Program-made: the position numbers and the translations under genes
In this document: one piece after another, positions 39,147 through 49,594 of the stretch
Layout of the letters: each line of letters starts with the position of its first letter
How positions within the stretch are numbered: the first letter of the stretch is position 1
The notes under the pieces: generated by a model
Seen by the model: only the letters and a program-made list of their open reading frames with translations
Database searches by the model: none
Told to the model about the DNA's origin: nothing
Source: Salinivibrio costicola subsp. costicola ATCC 33508 = LMG 11651
GTDB lineage: Bacteria; Pseudomonadota; Gammaproteobacteria; Enterobacterales; Vibrionaceae
NCBI GenBank assembly: GCA_000565345.1
Contig: AQOF01000014.1
Coordinates: 104-64,103 of the forward strand
Direction of reading: 5' to 3'
Length of the DNA: 64,000 bases

Positions 39147-39896
39147 ATGGTGTCGAATAAGATCATCACTCGGCGGGTTCAGTCTGGTGGCTGTGCGATC
39201 CATTGTCAGGATTGTAGTATAAGCCAGCTTTGCATTCCCTTTTCGTTAAATGAGCAAGAGTTGGATCAACTGGATAGCATCATTGAGCGCAAAAAACCTA
39301 TTCAGAAAGGCCAAGAATTGTTCAAAGCCGGTGATAATCTTCGAGCGCTCTATGCGATACGCTCAGGAACGGTTAAAACCTATACCATCACTGAACAAGG
39401 TGATGAACAAATTACGGCTTTCCATCTCGCAGGCGATTTAGTTGGCTTTGATGCCATTAACGATAATGAGCATCCAAGCTTTGCCCAGGCGTTAGAAACA
39501 TCGATGATTTGCGAAATCCCCTACGATACGCTCGACGATTTATCTGGCAAGATGCCAAAGCTTCGTCAGCAAATCATGCGACTAATGAGCAACGAGATAA
39601 AAGGTGATCAAGACATGATCTTGCTTTTATCGAAGAAAACAGCAGAAGAGCGTTTAGCCGCTTTCCTGTATAACCTTTCAAAACGCTTTGCACAACGTGG
39701 GTTTTCACCGCGTGAGTTTCGACTAACCATGACTCGTGGTGACATTGGTAACTACCTGGGTCTAACGGTAGAAACGATTAGTCGCCTATTAGGCCGTTTT
39801 CAAAAATCAGAGATTCTTGCGGTAAAGGGTAAATATATTACAGTGTTAGACTTAGAAGAGCTGGCACGCCTTGCTGACGAAGAATGTTTGGTTTAG
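39147..39896 (+). CDS. fnr: Oxygen-sensing regulator FNR
   Basis: A 249-residue CRP/FNR-family regulator that carries an oxygen-labile [4Fe-4S] cluster. The cysteines Cys20, Cys23, Cys29 and Cys122 occur at the same residue numbers as in E. coli FNR, with an additional Cys16. A cNMP-like beta-roll spans about residues 30-150, and the recognition helix is [11 protein letters not shown] chose the ATG at 39147 ([11 protein letters not shown]); an upstream in-frame TTG is less likely. FNR would be expected to control the neighbouring cco operon. A terminator follows. Confidence 0.95.
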   Translation: MVSNKIITRRVQSGGCAIHCQDCSISQLCIPFSLNEQELDQLDSIIERKKPIQKGQELFKAGDNLRALYAIRSGTVKTYTITEQGDEQITAFHLAGDLVGFDAINDNEHPSFAQALETSMICEIPYDTLDDLSGKMPKLRQQIMRLMSNEIKGDQDMILLLSKKTAEERLAAFLYNLSKRFAQRGFSPREFRLTMTRGDIGNYLGLTVETISRLLGRFQKSEILAVKGKYITVLDLEELARLADEECLV

Positions 39897-39923
39897 CCTC
39901 CTTAGGGTAAATAAGTTGTTAAT

Positions 39924-39957
39924 AAATGGTGCTTTAATGCGCCATTTCTCTTTTTTG
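39924..39957 (+). terminator. Terminator of fnr
   Basis: AAATGGTGC (39924-39932) pairs with GCGCCATTT (39939-39947) with one G-U pair and a 6-base loop, followed by a C/T-rich tail with six Ts. Confidence 0.75.
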
Positions 39958-40043
39958 CTATCGGAACCATGAATTGTTTCGCGCTACCCGGTCAACTAGG
40001 TTAAAGTGACAGTAACCGATGCATCTGTGCAAAGGAGGCAGAT

Positions 40044-40991
40044 ATGTCCAGGTACAGCAACCTTCTCGTCGTTATTGATCCTTCCCAGGAACAACAACCC
40101 GCGTTGTCACGTGCGGTCACGCTCAGCCAACGCAGTGATTCTGCGGTTAAGCTTACGCTGTTTCTCGCCATTTACGACTTTTCCTATGAAATGACCTCGA
40201 TGCTTTCGTCTGATGAACGACAAGCCATGCGTCAAGGAGTCATGCACCAGCGTGAAGAATGGATGAATGAGATCATTCAGTCCCACAATGCACAAGACTG
40301 TGAGATTGAAAAAGTCGTCGTTTGGCACAACCGTCCTTACGAAGCGATTGTCGAGCGCGTACTCAGTCATCAGCATGATCTTGTCGTCAAAGCGACGCAC
40401 AAGCACGACACGCTAGGTTCAGTGATTTTTACCCCAACGGACTGGCACTTACTCCGTAAATGTCCCAGCTCTGTGTTATTGGTAAAAGAGCATGGTTGGC
40501 CGGATAAAGGTAAAATTGTTGCGTCCGTTCACGTGGCTTCAGAAACAGAAACCCACGCCGAACTCAACGACAAATTAGTCGATGAAGGCAACGTGATGAG
40601 TGCGATGCTGGGCGCTGAGCTACACCTTGCGAACGCCTACCCAGCAACACCGGTGAATATTACTATTGAGCTACCTGACTTTGATCCTAGTGCTTATACC
40701 GATGCCGTCAGAGGCCACCATCTCACCGCCATGAAGGCACTGCGTCAGCGCCATCACATCGAAGAGACGCGAACCCATGTTCAAGAAGGCTTGCCAGAGG
40801 ATGTCATTCCTAATATCGCACGAGAGTTAGATGCAGAGTTGGTGATCCTAGGAACAACTGGCCGCACTGGACTATCGGCTGTCTTTATCGGCAACACAGC
40901 AGAGCATATGATTGATCAGCTCGACTGCGATCTGCTTGCGATCAAGCCTGATGGATATATCAGCCCGCTCGATCCCCGAGCCAACGACTAA
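40044..40991 (+). CDS. uspE: Universal stress protein E
   Basis: A 315-residue tandem UspA-domain protein linked to motility, adhesion and stress resistance. Each half has the alpha/beta Usp fold. The second ends with the nucleotide-binding pattern LGTTGRTGLSAVFIGNTAEHMIDQ; the first has VKATHKHDTLGSVIFTPTDWHLLR. The ribosome site AAGGAGG lies 5 bp before the ATG. uspE after fnr is the conserved gammaproteobacterial order. The coding frame is intact. Confidence 0.94.
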   Translation: MSRYSNLLVVIDPSQEQQPALSRAVTLSQRSDSAVKLTLFLAIYDFSYEMTSMLSSDERQAMRQGVMHQREEWMNEIIQSHNAQDCEIEKVVVWHNRPYEAIVERVLSHQHDLVVKATHKHDTLGSVIFTPTDWHLLRKCPSSVLLVKEHGWPDKGKIVASVHVASETETHAELNDKLVDEGNVMSAMLGAELHLANAYPATPVNITIELPDFDPSAYTDAVRGHHLTAMKALRQRHHIEETRTHVQEGLPEDVIPNIARELDAELVILGTTGRTGLSAVFIGNTAEHMIDQLDCDLLAIKPDGYISPLDPRAND

Positions 40992-41010
40992 GTCATTGTC
41001 ACCCGCCCAT

Positions 41011-41041
41011 ACAACAGGCAGTGCAGCTCACCGCCTGTTGT
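41011..41041 (+). terminator. Terminator-like hairpin after uspE
   Basis: Perfect 9-bp arms ACAACAGGC (41011-41019) and GCCTGTTGT (41033-41041) around a 13-base loop. The following TGGCTGTCTTGTTT is only moderately T-rich. Confidence 0.55.
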
Positions 41042-41172
41042 TGGCTGTCTTGTTTATATTCATCCCGCCTTTATAGTGACTAGCATTTATAGTCAAAATC
41101 CGTATCATACCCGCCATTCATGAACACTGGCAGCTTAATGCGTTTAGACTGCCTGACAACGCGATAGTACTT

Positions 41173-42102
41173 ATGAGCACGCAAGAGCTGAGCAAAGCAC
41201 AAAAATACGGGTTTAATAAACTGCAAAAGCGCATTCGCCGGAATACAGGCCAAGCCATTGCAGATTTTAATATGATTGAAGATGGCGACCGCATTATGGT
41301 TTGCCTTTCAGGCGGGAAAGACAGCTACACCCTGCTTGATATGTTGCAAAGTCTGCAAAAAAGTGCCCCTGTCTCGTTCGAGTTAATCGCCGTTAACTTG
41401 GATCAAAAACAGCCCGGCTTCCCTGAGCACATTCTCCCCGAGTATTTAGACGAATTAGGGGTCGAATATAAGATTATCGAAGAAGATACCTACTCGATTG
41501 TTAAAGAAAAAGTGCCAGAAGGAAAAACCACGTGCTCACTGTGCTCGCGTCTGCGTCGTGGCATTCTATACCGTACGGCGAAAGAGTTAGGCGCTACCAA
41601 AATAGCGCTTGGACACCATCGTGATGATATTCTGGAAACGTTGTTTTTAAATATGTTTTACGGTGGCAAACTAAAAGGCATGCCGCCCAAGCTCGTCTCC
41701 GATAATGGCGAACACGTTGTGATTCGTCCACTGGCCTATTGTCGCGAAAAAGATATAGAACGTTATTCAGAGCAGAAAGCGTTCCCTATCATTCCTTGTA
41801 ACCTGTGCGGATCTCAGCCTAACTTGCAACGCCAAGTGATCAAAGACATGTTACAGGGCTGGGACAAACGTTACCCGGGACGCATTGAAACCATGTTCCG
41901 CGCGATGCAAAACGTGGTGCCCTCACATCTTGCCGATGCGACATTATTCGACTTTAAATCAGTCGCAGCAGGCATGGCTTATGAAGGTGATGGCGATACC
42001 GCATTTGATAAGGAAAGTTTTACTGACCCGGCGCCTGACTCAGAAGCGGTCGTTGAAGTAGACCCTGAATTATCACTCGATATTGTCAATCTCAAGGCAT
42101 AA
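41173..42102 (+). CDS. ttcA: tRNA 2-thiocytidine biosynthesis protein TtcA
   Basis: An iron-sulfur, ATP-dependent enzyme that thiolates cytidine 32 of certain tRNAs. It has 309 residues. The PP-loop SGGKDS begins at Ser46. Two CxxC motifs are at 121-124 (CSLC) and 209-212 (CNLC). The start codon fits the family N-terminus ([20 protein letters not shown]). It lies after fnr and uspE and has a very strong terminator. Confidence 0.96.
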   Translation: MSTQELSKAQKYGFNKLQKRIRRNTGQAIADFNMIEDGDRIMVCLSGGKDSYTLLDMLQSLQKSAPVSFELIAVNLDQKQPGFPEHILPEYLDELGVEYKIIEEDTYSIVKEKVPEGKTTCSLCSRLRRGILYRTAKELGATKIALGHHRDDILETLFLNMFYGGKLKGMPPKLVSDNGEHVVIRPLAYCREKDIERYSEQKAFPIIPCNLCGSQPNLQRQVIKDMLQGWDKRYPGRIETMFRAMQNVVPSHLADATLFDFKSVAAGMAYEGDGDTAFDKESFTDPAPDSEAVVEVDPELSLDIVNLKA

Positions 42103-42127
42103 GATCACAGTGTGATCACTGAATCAC

Positions 42128-42161
42128 AAAAGCGCTCACTGGTTTAGTGAGCGCTTTTTTC
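42128..42161 (+). terminator. Terminator of ttcA
   Basis: A perfect 13-bp stem AAAAGCGCTCACT (42128-42140) / AGTGAGCGCTTTT (42146-42158) with loop GGTTT, ending in a T-run. Confidence 0.95.
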
Positions 42162-42224
42162 TTTCCCTGATCGTTCGAATTTAACCGCCTCTTAGCGTTA
42201 ACAACCTCTAAGATCAGCAAGCAG

Positions 42225-42874
42225 TTAACCGTTTTTCGGGAGCCAGGGCGATACTTTAATGGGTGCCTCAGGCAGAGTTAATTTAACCTCTTGCCCAAGA
42301 CCGCTAGCATCAATGATAGCTTGATGATCATCAATGGTATAACCCTGCCCTTCACTGCTGGTTATTTTCCCTGTCGCCGAGGGCGAAAAATGGATCACCA
42401 CCCCCTGCGTTTTAGGCATAAACCAAGAGGCAAACATCCCACCCAGGTTTCCATCATGGTATCCATTTGTGGTAGCCAGTCGCGAACTTGTTGGCTGGTT
42501 AGCGTCTTTCCGACCGGCTTATCCACCAACACTTGGAATGAAATATCACAATTTAGCGTTGACGGTGTTTCAACAAAGACATCGGGATTCACTTTACGCA
42601 GCTGGTTATCCAACGGCAACGGCAAAGCTTGCGAGGCAGGAATGGTAAATTCCTCATAATGCTCTTTTTTTCGCATCCAAGCTCGTGAGATGGGACAGAC
42701 CTGACCAGAATCCGCTGATACCATAAAGTACGCCACACCGATATCAGGGTGACCCTCTTCGGTATTGTGCTTTAGTTGGGTAAAAAGTTTGCTATAACTA
42801 AAACGGTATGTCTCGGCACTTGCAGGGAAACTGATCATCCCCAATAGCGCCAATACACTGATTACTTTTTTCAT
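42225..42874 (-). CDS. DUF2987 family secreted protein (frame broken once)
   Basis: A periplasmic protein of unknown function with a signal peptide (MKKVISVLALLGMISFPASA) followed by the DUF2987 opening FSYSKLFTQLKHNTEEGH and cysteines at QVCPISRAW and LNCDISF. The frame breaks near 42441-42446; one base restores METLGGMFASWFMPKTQGV and a 216-residue protein ending LPKNG. It is 29 bp downstream of a polytopic membrane protein gene on the same strand, so the two may be co-transcribed. Confidence 0.8.
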
Positions 42875-42903
42875 CGATACTCCACATACGGGCTTAGCGT
42901 GGT

Positions 42904-43728
42904 TCAGGCATCAAATGTATCCTGGCCTGACGAGGGTGATGACGCGTTTGATTTGTCGGGATTATTCTCGCTTTTTGGTGACACGGTCACTTCGACCCCC
43001 ACGCCAAACATTTCTCGGTAAATCACGCCTTTAACATTGAAAAGGAAGGGTAACGCCCAAACCAATGCAAAGCCAGCCGTGGCAAAAGAAATGAGAAATA
43101 GCACACCCACCACCGCATAAATGGTTGCCATCTGAAACAGCTTTTTGTTTACCGCGCGGAAAGACACACTCAAAGCTTTCATGGGTGTGACACGCTTCTC
43201 GCAAATTAATAACGGCGCCATGGAAAAAACCATCGCAACATAAAGGCTAAGCAGCGGAAAAATCAAACTCGCGACACTTTGCAGCGTAGCGGACAAACAA
43301 ATCACCACAGTGACGGGTAATGCGAAAGCTAACCCTTTTAGCAGATGACGAGGCTTGGAACGAAAGCCGATCGCGTGACTAAGTCCCATCAAACTTGCCC
43401 CAGCATATAAAGGTGCAATCAACACCTCTGACGTGAAGTTAGCTAGCCACACGGAGGAGATCATATCGGTGGTAAGCTCCCGTTGCCCGACAAGCGCCTC
43501 AAACAAATGCGAGGGTGCGCCCAGCAACAAAGCAAGCATTAGCATTAGAATACCAATTTGAGTCGCAAATAAGCCCAGCGCCGCGGGTAAGAAAGACCAG
43601 AAGTGTTTTAAGGTCTGCGAGAAAGCCTCTTTGATAATCTCAAACGGATCGAGGCGGTAACGGCCATTCAGTGCGGTTTCTATCGACCCGCCCATGTGTA
43701 TCGCATTATCGTATTCTTGTTGACTCAT
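42904..43728 (-). CDS. Polytopic membrane protein of unknown function
   Basis: A 274-residue protein with a soluble N-terminus (about 1-35, containing LDPFEIIKEAFSQTL) and about six membrane helices between residues 40 and 240, ending in a Ser/Pro/Asp-rich tail. I do not recognise a named family; the pattern resembles uncharacterised gammaproteobacterial inner-membrane proteins near potA. It contains LICEKRVTPMKALSVSFRAV, a loop common in such proteins. A one-mismatch matS-like sequence lies in the gene at 42978-42990. Confidence 0.7.
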   Translation of the reverse strand: MSQQEYDNAIHMGGSIETALNGRYRLDPFEIIKEAFSQTLKHFWSFLPAALGLFATQIGILMLMLALLLGAPSHLFEALVGQRELTTDMISSVWLANFTSEVLIAPLYAGASLMGLSHAIGFRSKPRHLLKGLAFALPVTVVICLSATLQSVASLIFPLLSLYVAMVFSMAPLLICEKRVTPMKALSVSFRAVNKKLFQMATIYAVVGVLFLISFATAGFALVWALPFLFNVKGVIYREMFGVGVEVTVSPKSENNPDKSNASSPSSGQDTFDA

Positions 43729-44000
43729 AATCGTTATCTATCATGACTGATGCACACAGTATATCTGACTGTCGCCCATAGCTAAAAATCATTCTGACGG
43801 ATCCGGGAAAAATAACCCAAAGTTGTCTGTGTGAGCACTGAAAAGCGTCAAGGATGCTATCCACGCCAGTTATGAAAGGAAATGCATTAAATGGGGAGAA
43901 AAATTGCTTTAACTTCGGCTTGTGCGCGTCTATTATGCGCCGTCTGTTTTATGGGTACGTATGTACAAGACAATTTGCCAGGTAGAGAGAGAACGAACCA

Positions 44001-45116
44001 TTGAATCACACCCATCTATCTCACAAACCGGTTGTCGAGCTGGCGTCATTAACCAAAAGTTTCGACGGCAAAGAAATTATTTCCCGCTTCAATTTAAGCG
44101 TGAATGATGGTGAATTTCTCACCATTCTCGGGCCTTCGGGTTGTGGTAAAACAACCGTATTACGCTTAATTGCGGGGCTTGAGGACGCTGACAGCGGCCA
44201 GGTTATCATTGACGGTCAAGATGTCACCGATTTGCCTGCCGAACAACGCAACGTCAACACTGTGTTTCAAAGCTATGCCTTATTTCCCCACATGAGTGTG
44301 TTTGAAAACGTGGCATTTGGCTTACGTATGCAAGGTGTGAACCGCAATGAGATCGAACCGCGTGTGATGGAAGCCCTACGTATGGTGCAGCTGGACCACT
44401 ATGCCTCACGCAAGCCCCACCAGTTGTCAGGCGGTCAGCAGCAGCGTATTGCGATTGCGCGTGCTGTGGTGAATAAACCAAGCGTCTTACTGCTCGACGA
44501 ATCGCTGTCTGCACTCGATTATAAACTGCGTAAGCAAATGCAAATGGAGCTCAAGCAGCTTCAGCGTAAACTCGGCATTACGTTTATCTTTGTCACCCAT
44601 GATCAAGAAGAAGCGTTGTCGATGTCTGACCGTATACTGGTCATGCGTGAAGGCGAAATCGAACAAGACGGCTCACCACGTGAGATCTATGAAGAGCCAA
44701 AGAACTTGTTTGTCGCCCGGTTTATTGGCGAAATCAATGTCTTTGATGCCACCGTGATTAAACGCATCGATGAAAACCGCATTTGGGCCAGTATTGAATC
44801 CCGTGAGTGCGAGGTATTCTGCAAGCTTGATGTGAAGCCTGACGATAAGGTCAAGGTATTGCTGCGCCCTGAAGACATTCGCCTACAAGAAATTAGCGAT
44901 GATGCGGAGCCTAACGGTATTGTCGGCTACGTACGCGAGCGTAACTATAAAGGCATGACCCTGGATTCAGTACTCGAGCTTCCGTCAGGGCAAACCGTGA
45001 TGGTCAGTGAGTTTTTTAATGAAGACGATCCAGATGTTGATCACTCTCTGAATCAAAAAGTCACCTTGACCTGGGTAGAGAGCTGGGAGGTGGTATTGGC
45101 CGATGAAAAAGCTTAA
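44001..45116 (+). CDS. potA: Spermidine/putrescine ABC transporter ATPase PotA
   Basis: The ATPase of the PotABCD polyamine importer, with 371 residues: Walker [10 protein letters not shown], the [14 protein letters not shown] signature, Walker [12 protein letters not shown] (the PotA-type Glu-Ser), and a C-terminal TOBE-like domain (about 260-360). No ATG fits the N-terminus; translation begins at the TTG at 44001 ([16 protein letters not shown]) behind GAGAGAGAACG. The 272-bp spacer upstream should hold the promoter. It overlaps potB by 14 bp. Confidence 0.94.
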   Translation: MNHTHLSHKPVVELASLTKSFDGKEIISRFNLSVNDGEFLTILGPSGCGKTTVLRLIAGLEDADSGQVIIDGQDVTDLPAEQRNVNTVFQSYALFPHMSVFENVAFGLRMQGVNRNEIEPRVMEALRMVQLDHYASRKPHQLSGGQQQRIAIARAVVNKPSVLLLDESLSALDYKLRKQMQMELKQLQRKLGITFIFVTHDQEEALSMSDRILVMREGEIEQDGSPREIYEEPKNLFVARFIGEINVFDATVIKRIDENRIWASIESRECEVFCKLDVKPDDKVKVLLRPEDIRLQEISDDAEPNGIVGYVRERNYKGMTLDSVLELPSGQTVMVSEFFNEDDPDVDHSLNQKVTLTWVESWEVVLADEKA

Positions 45117-45957
45117 TCTTCAAACAGCCATTACTGGTTTGGTGGTCGGCTGGTTGTTGGTATTTGTTTTTTTGCCCAACCTAATGATCATCGTCACCAG
45201 TTTTTTAACCCGCGATGACGCCAATCTTATCGAGATGACGTTCACGCTGACTAACTACGCAAAACTTCTCGATCCTCTCTACGCTAAAGTGGTGTGGCAT
45301 TCCTTCTACATGGCAGCGTTAGCGACGCTGATTTGTCTGCTTATCGGCTACCCATTTGCCTTTATTGTTGCCAAAATGCCCAAAAAAATGCGTCCAATGA
45401 TGCTCTTTTTAGTCATTGTGCCATTTTGGACTAACTCATTAATCCGCACATATGGCCTCAAAATCTTTCTGGGCACGAGAGGGTTACTCAATGAAAGCCT
45501 GATGTGGCTTGGGATCATTGAGCGCCCTATCCGTATTATGTACACCGAATATGCGGTCATGATCGGTCTCGTTTATATCTTGCTGCCGTTTATGATTCTG
45601 CCGTTGTACTCCAGCATTGAAAAACTGGACAACAGCTACTTAGAGGCGGCACGCGATCTGGGCGCCAACAAGTTACAATGCTTCTTGCGCGTGATCTTAC
45701 CACTTACTACGCCAGGCATTATTGCCGGTAGTTTACTGGTGATCCTTCCAGCCCTCGGCATGTTCTACGTCTCTGACTTATTAGGTGGGGCGAAAAACCT
45801 ATTGATCGGTAACGTGATTAAGAGCCAAATCCTCAATGTTCGCGATTGGCCATTTGGTTCCGCGGCCAGTATTTCTCTGACGGTGCTCATGGGGCTGCTG
45901 CTATTTGCCTATTGGCGTGTGGGGAAATGGATGAATCGTAAGGAGGCATTATCATGA
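45103..45957 (+). CDS. potB: Polyamine ABC transporter permease PotB
   Basis: A 284-residue permease with six membrane helices and the EAA loop [21 protein letters not shown] that docks with the ATPase. It pairs with PotC. The ATG overlaps the potA end by 14 bp and its stop overlaps the potC start (ATGA). The gene order potABCD is canonical. Confidence 0.94.
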   Translation: MKKLNLQTAITGLVVGWLLVFVFLPNLMIIVTSFLTRDDANLIEMTFTLTNYAKLLDPLYAKVVWHSFYMAALATLICLLIGYPFAFIVAKMPKKMRPMMLFLVIVPFWTNSLIRTYGLKIFLGTRGLLNESLMWLGIIERPIRIMYTEYAVMIGLVYILLPFMILPLYSSIEKLDNSYLEAARDLGANKLQCFLRVILPLTTPGIIAGSLLVILPALGMFYVSDLLGGAKNLLIGNVIKSQILNVRDWPFGSAASISLTVLMGLLLFAYWRVGKWMNRKEALS

Positions 45958-46724
45958 ATCGCTTTGTTAAAGGCAGCTTCCTCTCTTTGGTTTATGCTTT
46001 TTTATATATCCCAATTCTGATTTTGATCGTCAATTCGTTCAACGCGAGCAAGTTTGGGATGAGTTGGAAAGGCTTTACTTGGCAATGGTATGAGGAACTT
46101 GTAAATAATCATAGCCTGATGCAAGCCGCGGGGAACTCACTGACCATTGCTATTTTTTCTGCTAGTGCGGCCGCTATTATAGGTAGCTTAACCGCGGTAG
46201 CACTGTTTCGTTATTGCTTTCGCGGCAAGCAGTTTGTCAATGGTATGCTGTTCGTGGTGATGATATCGCCCGATATCGTGATGGCTATCTCGCTGTTGGC
46301 GCTCTTTATCTTAATGGGCGCACAATTAGGATTTTTGACCTTGCTGCTGTCACACATTACTTTTTGCCTGCCGTTTGTAGTAGTAACGGTTTACAGCCGC
46401 TTAAATGGTTTTGATGTCAAAATGCTTGAAGCCGCACGTGACTTAGGCGCGAGCGAATGGGTTATTTTGACCAAAATCATCCTACCGCTTGCCGCTCCCG
46501 CGGTTGCAGCGGGCTGGTTACTAAGCTTCACCTTGTCACTGGATGATGTCATCGTCAGCTCTTTTGTCACCGGGCCAGGTTATGAAATCTTGCCGCTCAA
46601 AGTTTACTCCATGGTAAAAGTCGGCGTGTCGCCAGAAATTAACGCCCTTGCCACCATTATGCTGATTGTGTCACTCGTACTGGTCATGTGCTCACAATGG
46701 CTAGCCAAAGATCGACTAAAATAA
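45954..46724 (+). CDS. potC: Polyamine ABC transporter permease PotC
   Basis: The second permease, 256 residues, with six helices and the EAA loop [21 protein letters not shown]. Its start overlaps the potB stop by 4 bp. The coding frame is intact; a 62-bp spacer separates it from potD. Confidence 0.94.
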   Translation: MNRFVKGSFLSLVYAFLYIPILILIVNSFNASKFGMSWKGFTWQWYEELVNNHSLMQAAGNSLTIAIFSASAAAIIGSLTAVALFRYCFRGKQFVNGMLFVVMISPDIVMAISLLALFILMGAQLGFLTLLLSHITFCLPFVVVTVYSRLNGFDVKMLEAARDLGASEWVILTKIILPLAAPAVAAGWLLSFTLSLDDVIVSSFVTGPGYEILPLKVYSMVKVGVSPEINALATIMLIVSLVLVMCSQWLAKDRLK

Positions 46725-46786
46725 TCCATTCCCCAGGGCAGTTGACAGGTCAGCCGCCCTCCTTTTTGTGTTACGAGGAGCTCACC

Positions 46787-47815
46787 ATGGTTAAATGGTC
46801 CCCCTTTTTTGCGCTTACCCTGTTCAGTGCATTACTCACGTCTACCGCGACCGCCGCGAACAATGATGTTTTGTATTTCTACAATTGGTCTGAATATATC
46901 CCTAATTCGGTTATTGAAGATTTCACCGATGAAACGGGTATTGAGGTGATGTACTCCACCTATGAGTCAAACGAGACCATGTATGCCAAACTGAAAACGC
47001 ATCCTGAGGGCTATGATCTTGTGGTGCCGTCAACTTACTATGTCGCTAAAATGCGTCAGCAAGGCATGCTACAAAAAATCGACAAATCGCAACTCCAGCA
47101 TTTTTCAGGTCTGGATCCGGTTAACTTGAACAAACCTTTTGATCCTAACAATGATTATTCTGTGCCCTATATTTGGGGAGCGACAGGTATCGGCGTTAAC
47201 ACCGACTTTATGGACAAAGCCGATGTCTCGAGCTGGGCAGATTTATGGGATCCCAAATGGCAAGGCCAACTGTTGATGATGGATGATGCCAGAGAGCTAT
47301 TTCACATTGCCCTACGAAAACTCGGTTACTCAGCCAACACCACAGACCCGGAAGAAATAAAAGCGGCCTATGAGTCACTTAAAGCGTTGATGCCAAATGT
47401 ATTGCTCTTTAATTCTGATTTTCCGGCTAACCCGTTTTTAGCGGGTGAAGTCACCCTAGGCATGCCTTGGAATGGCAGTGCCTACATGGCACGTCAAGAA
47501 GGCGCATCGATCGACATGGTGTGGCCAGAAGAAGGCGCAATTTTTTGGATGGATAGCCTCGCGATTCCAGCGGATGCTAAAAACGTCGATGCCGCGCATA
47601 AAATGATCGATTTTCTCTTACGTCCGGAAAACGCCGCTAAGCTTGCCCTGCAGATAGGTTATCCAACGCCAGTAAAAGCCGCCTATCCGTTATTGCCTGC
47701 CGCGTTTAAAAATAACCCGCAAATTTATCCACCACAGTCGGTGATGGCTGCCGGCGAATGGCAAAACGATGTAGGTGACGCAACCGACTTTATGAAGATT
47801 ATTTTCAACGCTTAA
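46787..47815 (+). CDS. potD: Periplasmic polyamine-binding protein PotD
   Basis: The substrate-binding protein of the PotABCD system, 342 residues. A signal peptide (MVKWSPFFALTLFSALLTSTATAA) is followed by DVLYFYNWSEYIPNSV, the PotD signature, and PWNGSAYMARQE later on. I chose the ATG at 46787 with GGAG upstream; an earlier in-frame start would place non-signal sequence before the hydrophobic core. A terminator shared with cobB follows. Confidence 0.95.
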   Translation: MVKWSPFFALTLFSALLTSTATAANNDVLYFYNWSEYIPNSVIEDFTDETGIEVMYSTYESNETMYAKLKTHPEGYDLVVPSTYYVAKMRQQGMLQKIDKSQLQHFSGLDPVNLNKPFDPNNDYSVPYIWGATGIGVNTDFMDKADVSSWADLWDPKWQGQLLMMDDARELFHIALRKLGYSANTTDPEEIKAAYESLKALMPNVLLFNSDFPANPFLAGEVTLGMPWNGSAYMARQEGASIDMVWPEEGAIFWMDSLAIPADAKNVDAAHKMIDFLLRPENAAKLALQIGYPTPVKAAYPLLPAAFKNNPQIYPPQSVMAAGEWQNDVGDATDFMKIIFNA

Positions 47816-47853
47816 AAGCCGGTATGTGATGCCGCGTGCTGTTTTCTAGACAG

Positions 47854-47875
47854 TCAGGGGCAAAGACGCCCCTGA
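47854..47875. terminator. Stem-loop between converging potD and cobB
   Basis: TCAGGGGC (47854-47861) and GCCCCTGA (47868-47875), a perfect 8-bp stem with a 6-base loop. The right side has TTTAT; it probably ends both transcripts. Confidence 0.7.
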
Positions 47876-47876
47876 T

Positions 47877-48593
47877 TTATCGCTCAAGCGCCAGTATCTC
47901 ATCCACCAGCTCAGGCACTAAGGTGCTTGCTTTGCCGTAGCGCCGTTCATCAAACTCGCTCTCAACCGCACTGGGTTCGAGGTTGATTTCAATTGTATGC
48001 GCGCCATGCATTGCCGCTTCATGCACAAAGCCCGCTGCGGGATACACTGCCCCCGATGTCCCTATAGAGATAAACAAATCCGCTTTATTTAACGCCTCAT
48101 GGATTTTCCCCATGCCCCATGGCATTTCACCAAACCAAACAACATGAGGCCGCAAAGGTGCCGGCATTTGACAACAGTGGCAGTGGTCAGAAACCGAAAT
48201 ATCACCTTTCCAATCAATGGTTTGTTGAGAGTGACTACAGCGTGCCTTTAATAGTTCACCATGCATATGAATAATATGATGGGTGCCAGCTCGCTCATGG
48301 AGATCGTCAATATTTTGTGTCACCACCAGCACAGAGGCATGGGTTGTTTTTTCCAAGTAAGCCAAGGCGTTATGGGCGAGGTTTGGGCTCACTCCCGACT
48401 GTAATTGTCGACGGCGATCATTATAAAACTGCTGCACTAACGTCGGATTGCGCTCAAACCCCTCAGGCGTTGCAACATCTTCAATGTGGTGTTCTTCCCA
48501 CAAGCCATCTTGATCACGAAATGTTTTTATCCCTGATTCCGCTGATATGCCAGCGCCGGTTAAAATTACGATATGTTGATAAGGGAATGTCAT
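47877..48593 (-). CDS. cobB: NAD-dependent protein deacylase CobB (sirtuin)
   Basis: A 238-residue class III sirtuin that removes acetyl and succinyl groups from lysines. [14 protein letters not shown] is the NAD site; [12 protein letters not shown] and the catalytic His in [10 protein letters not shown] follow. A zinc site is formed by cysteines near CSHSQ and [16 protein letters not shown] supplies the Tyr-x-x-Arg pair typical of class III desuccinylases. It converges with potD. Confidence 0.94.
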   Translation of the reverse strand: MTFPYQHIVILTGAGISAESGIKTFRDQDGLWEEHHIEDVATPEGFERNPTLVQQFYNDRRRQLQSGVSPNLAHNALAYLEKTTHASVLVVTQNIDDLHERAGTHHIIHMHGELLKARCSHSQQTIDWKGDISVSDHCHCCQMPAPLRPHVVWFGEMPWGMGKIHEALNKADLFISIGTSGAVYPAAGFVHEAAMHGAHTIEINLEPSAVESEFDERRYGKASTLVPELVDEILALER

Positions 48594-48782
48594 ACGCCTA
48601 TCCTTGATAATTCATTAACCTACGCCATTTATACCACTCTCGCCTTTACCATTGAAGCATTGTGGTTTTAGACCTTAGTCGTTGACATAACTCACAAATA
48701 AGCGATGTAACGACTGGCTAGACCAATGCTTGGTACTGCTTGGGTTACAATGGCCGCTTATTTCTCGTATCTGTTACTCACT

Positions 48783-49490
48783 ATGAATTTAGAACATTAT
48801 TATTCTGAGCAAGATGGAAAACTGATTTTTACTCGCCAACAAGCGAGTGACTTTGCGAAACGCGTTGCCGGTGACTTTAACCCCATTCATGATACCGATG
48901 CGTCACGATTTTGTGTGCCGGGGGATCTGCTCCTTTCTATTTTGCTCGCAAAAACGGGGATCAGTGAGGAAATTGAAATTCAGTTTAATGGCATGATCAG
49001 TGCCAACACCCCTTTAACTATCGTTGAAACAGATGAGGAAGTCACTGTCGTCGACGATGATCAAAAGCGCTACCTAACAATGACTCGACGCGGTGCGGTG
49101 CGCCATGATCAGGCATTGGCGACCGAAATAGCTACTCATTATGTTCAGTTTTCTGGTAAGAACTTCCCCCACATCATGGTGCCACTGATGCGTGAGCAAC
49201 AGATGATGATAAACACCGATCGCCCATTGGTGATGTATGAAAAAATGAGCCTAGCATTCGACGATTTATCGATTGCCTCTGCGCAAGTCGAGCTCTCCGA
49301 TTCAGCAATGCATGTCAGCGGAAAACGAGGAAAAGTCGAGCTCGCCTTCGATTTTATCGTTAACGGCCAACAAGTCGGTCACGGATGCAAGACCATGGTA
49401 GCCAGTGGATTACGCCCCTATTGCGAAGCGGCAATTCAAGACCTGGTTGAGCGATTTAATCAGCGAAAAGACGCTTACAGCACCATATAG
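48783..49490 (+). CDS. DUF3581 family protein
   Basis: A 235-residue soluble protein matching DUF3581: it begins MNLEHYYSEQDGKLIFTRQQASDFAKRVAGDFNPIHDTDASRFCVPG. The DFNPIHD pattern resembles the hydratase helix of MaoC/hot-dog dehydratases, so a thioester-related function is possible (inference). I chose the ATG at 48783; an earlier in-frame ATG at 48726 adds a short hydrophobic stretch not seen in the family. It stands between cobB and the LysR gene. Confidence 0.75.
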   Translation: MNLEHYYSEQDGKLIFTRQQASDFAKRVAGDFNPIHDTDASRFCVPGDLLLSILLAKTGISEEIEIQFNGMISANTPLTIVETDEEVTVVDDDQKRYLTMTRRGAVRHDQALATEIATHYVQFSGKNFPHIMVPLMREQQMMINTDRPLVMYEKMSLAFDDLSIASAQVELSDSAMHVSGKRGKVELAFDFIVNGQQVGHGCKTMVASGLRPYCEAAIQDLVERFNQRKDAYSTI

Positions 49491-49594
49491 CCCCGTGACT
49501 TTATAGTGTCCTATCGGCCTGAAGCTCGCTAATCAGGGCCACTCACAGTGATGAAATCGCCCAGTGAATACTGATTCCCTAGAAGCCGTGCCAA

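Noticed and set aside
42978..42990. matS-like GTGACACGGTCAC
   Set aside because: It has a mismatch at the pyrimidine position and lies 15 kb from the cluster, so I do not count it as a matS site.
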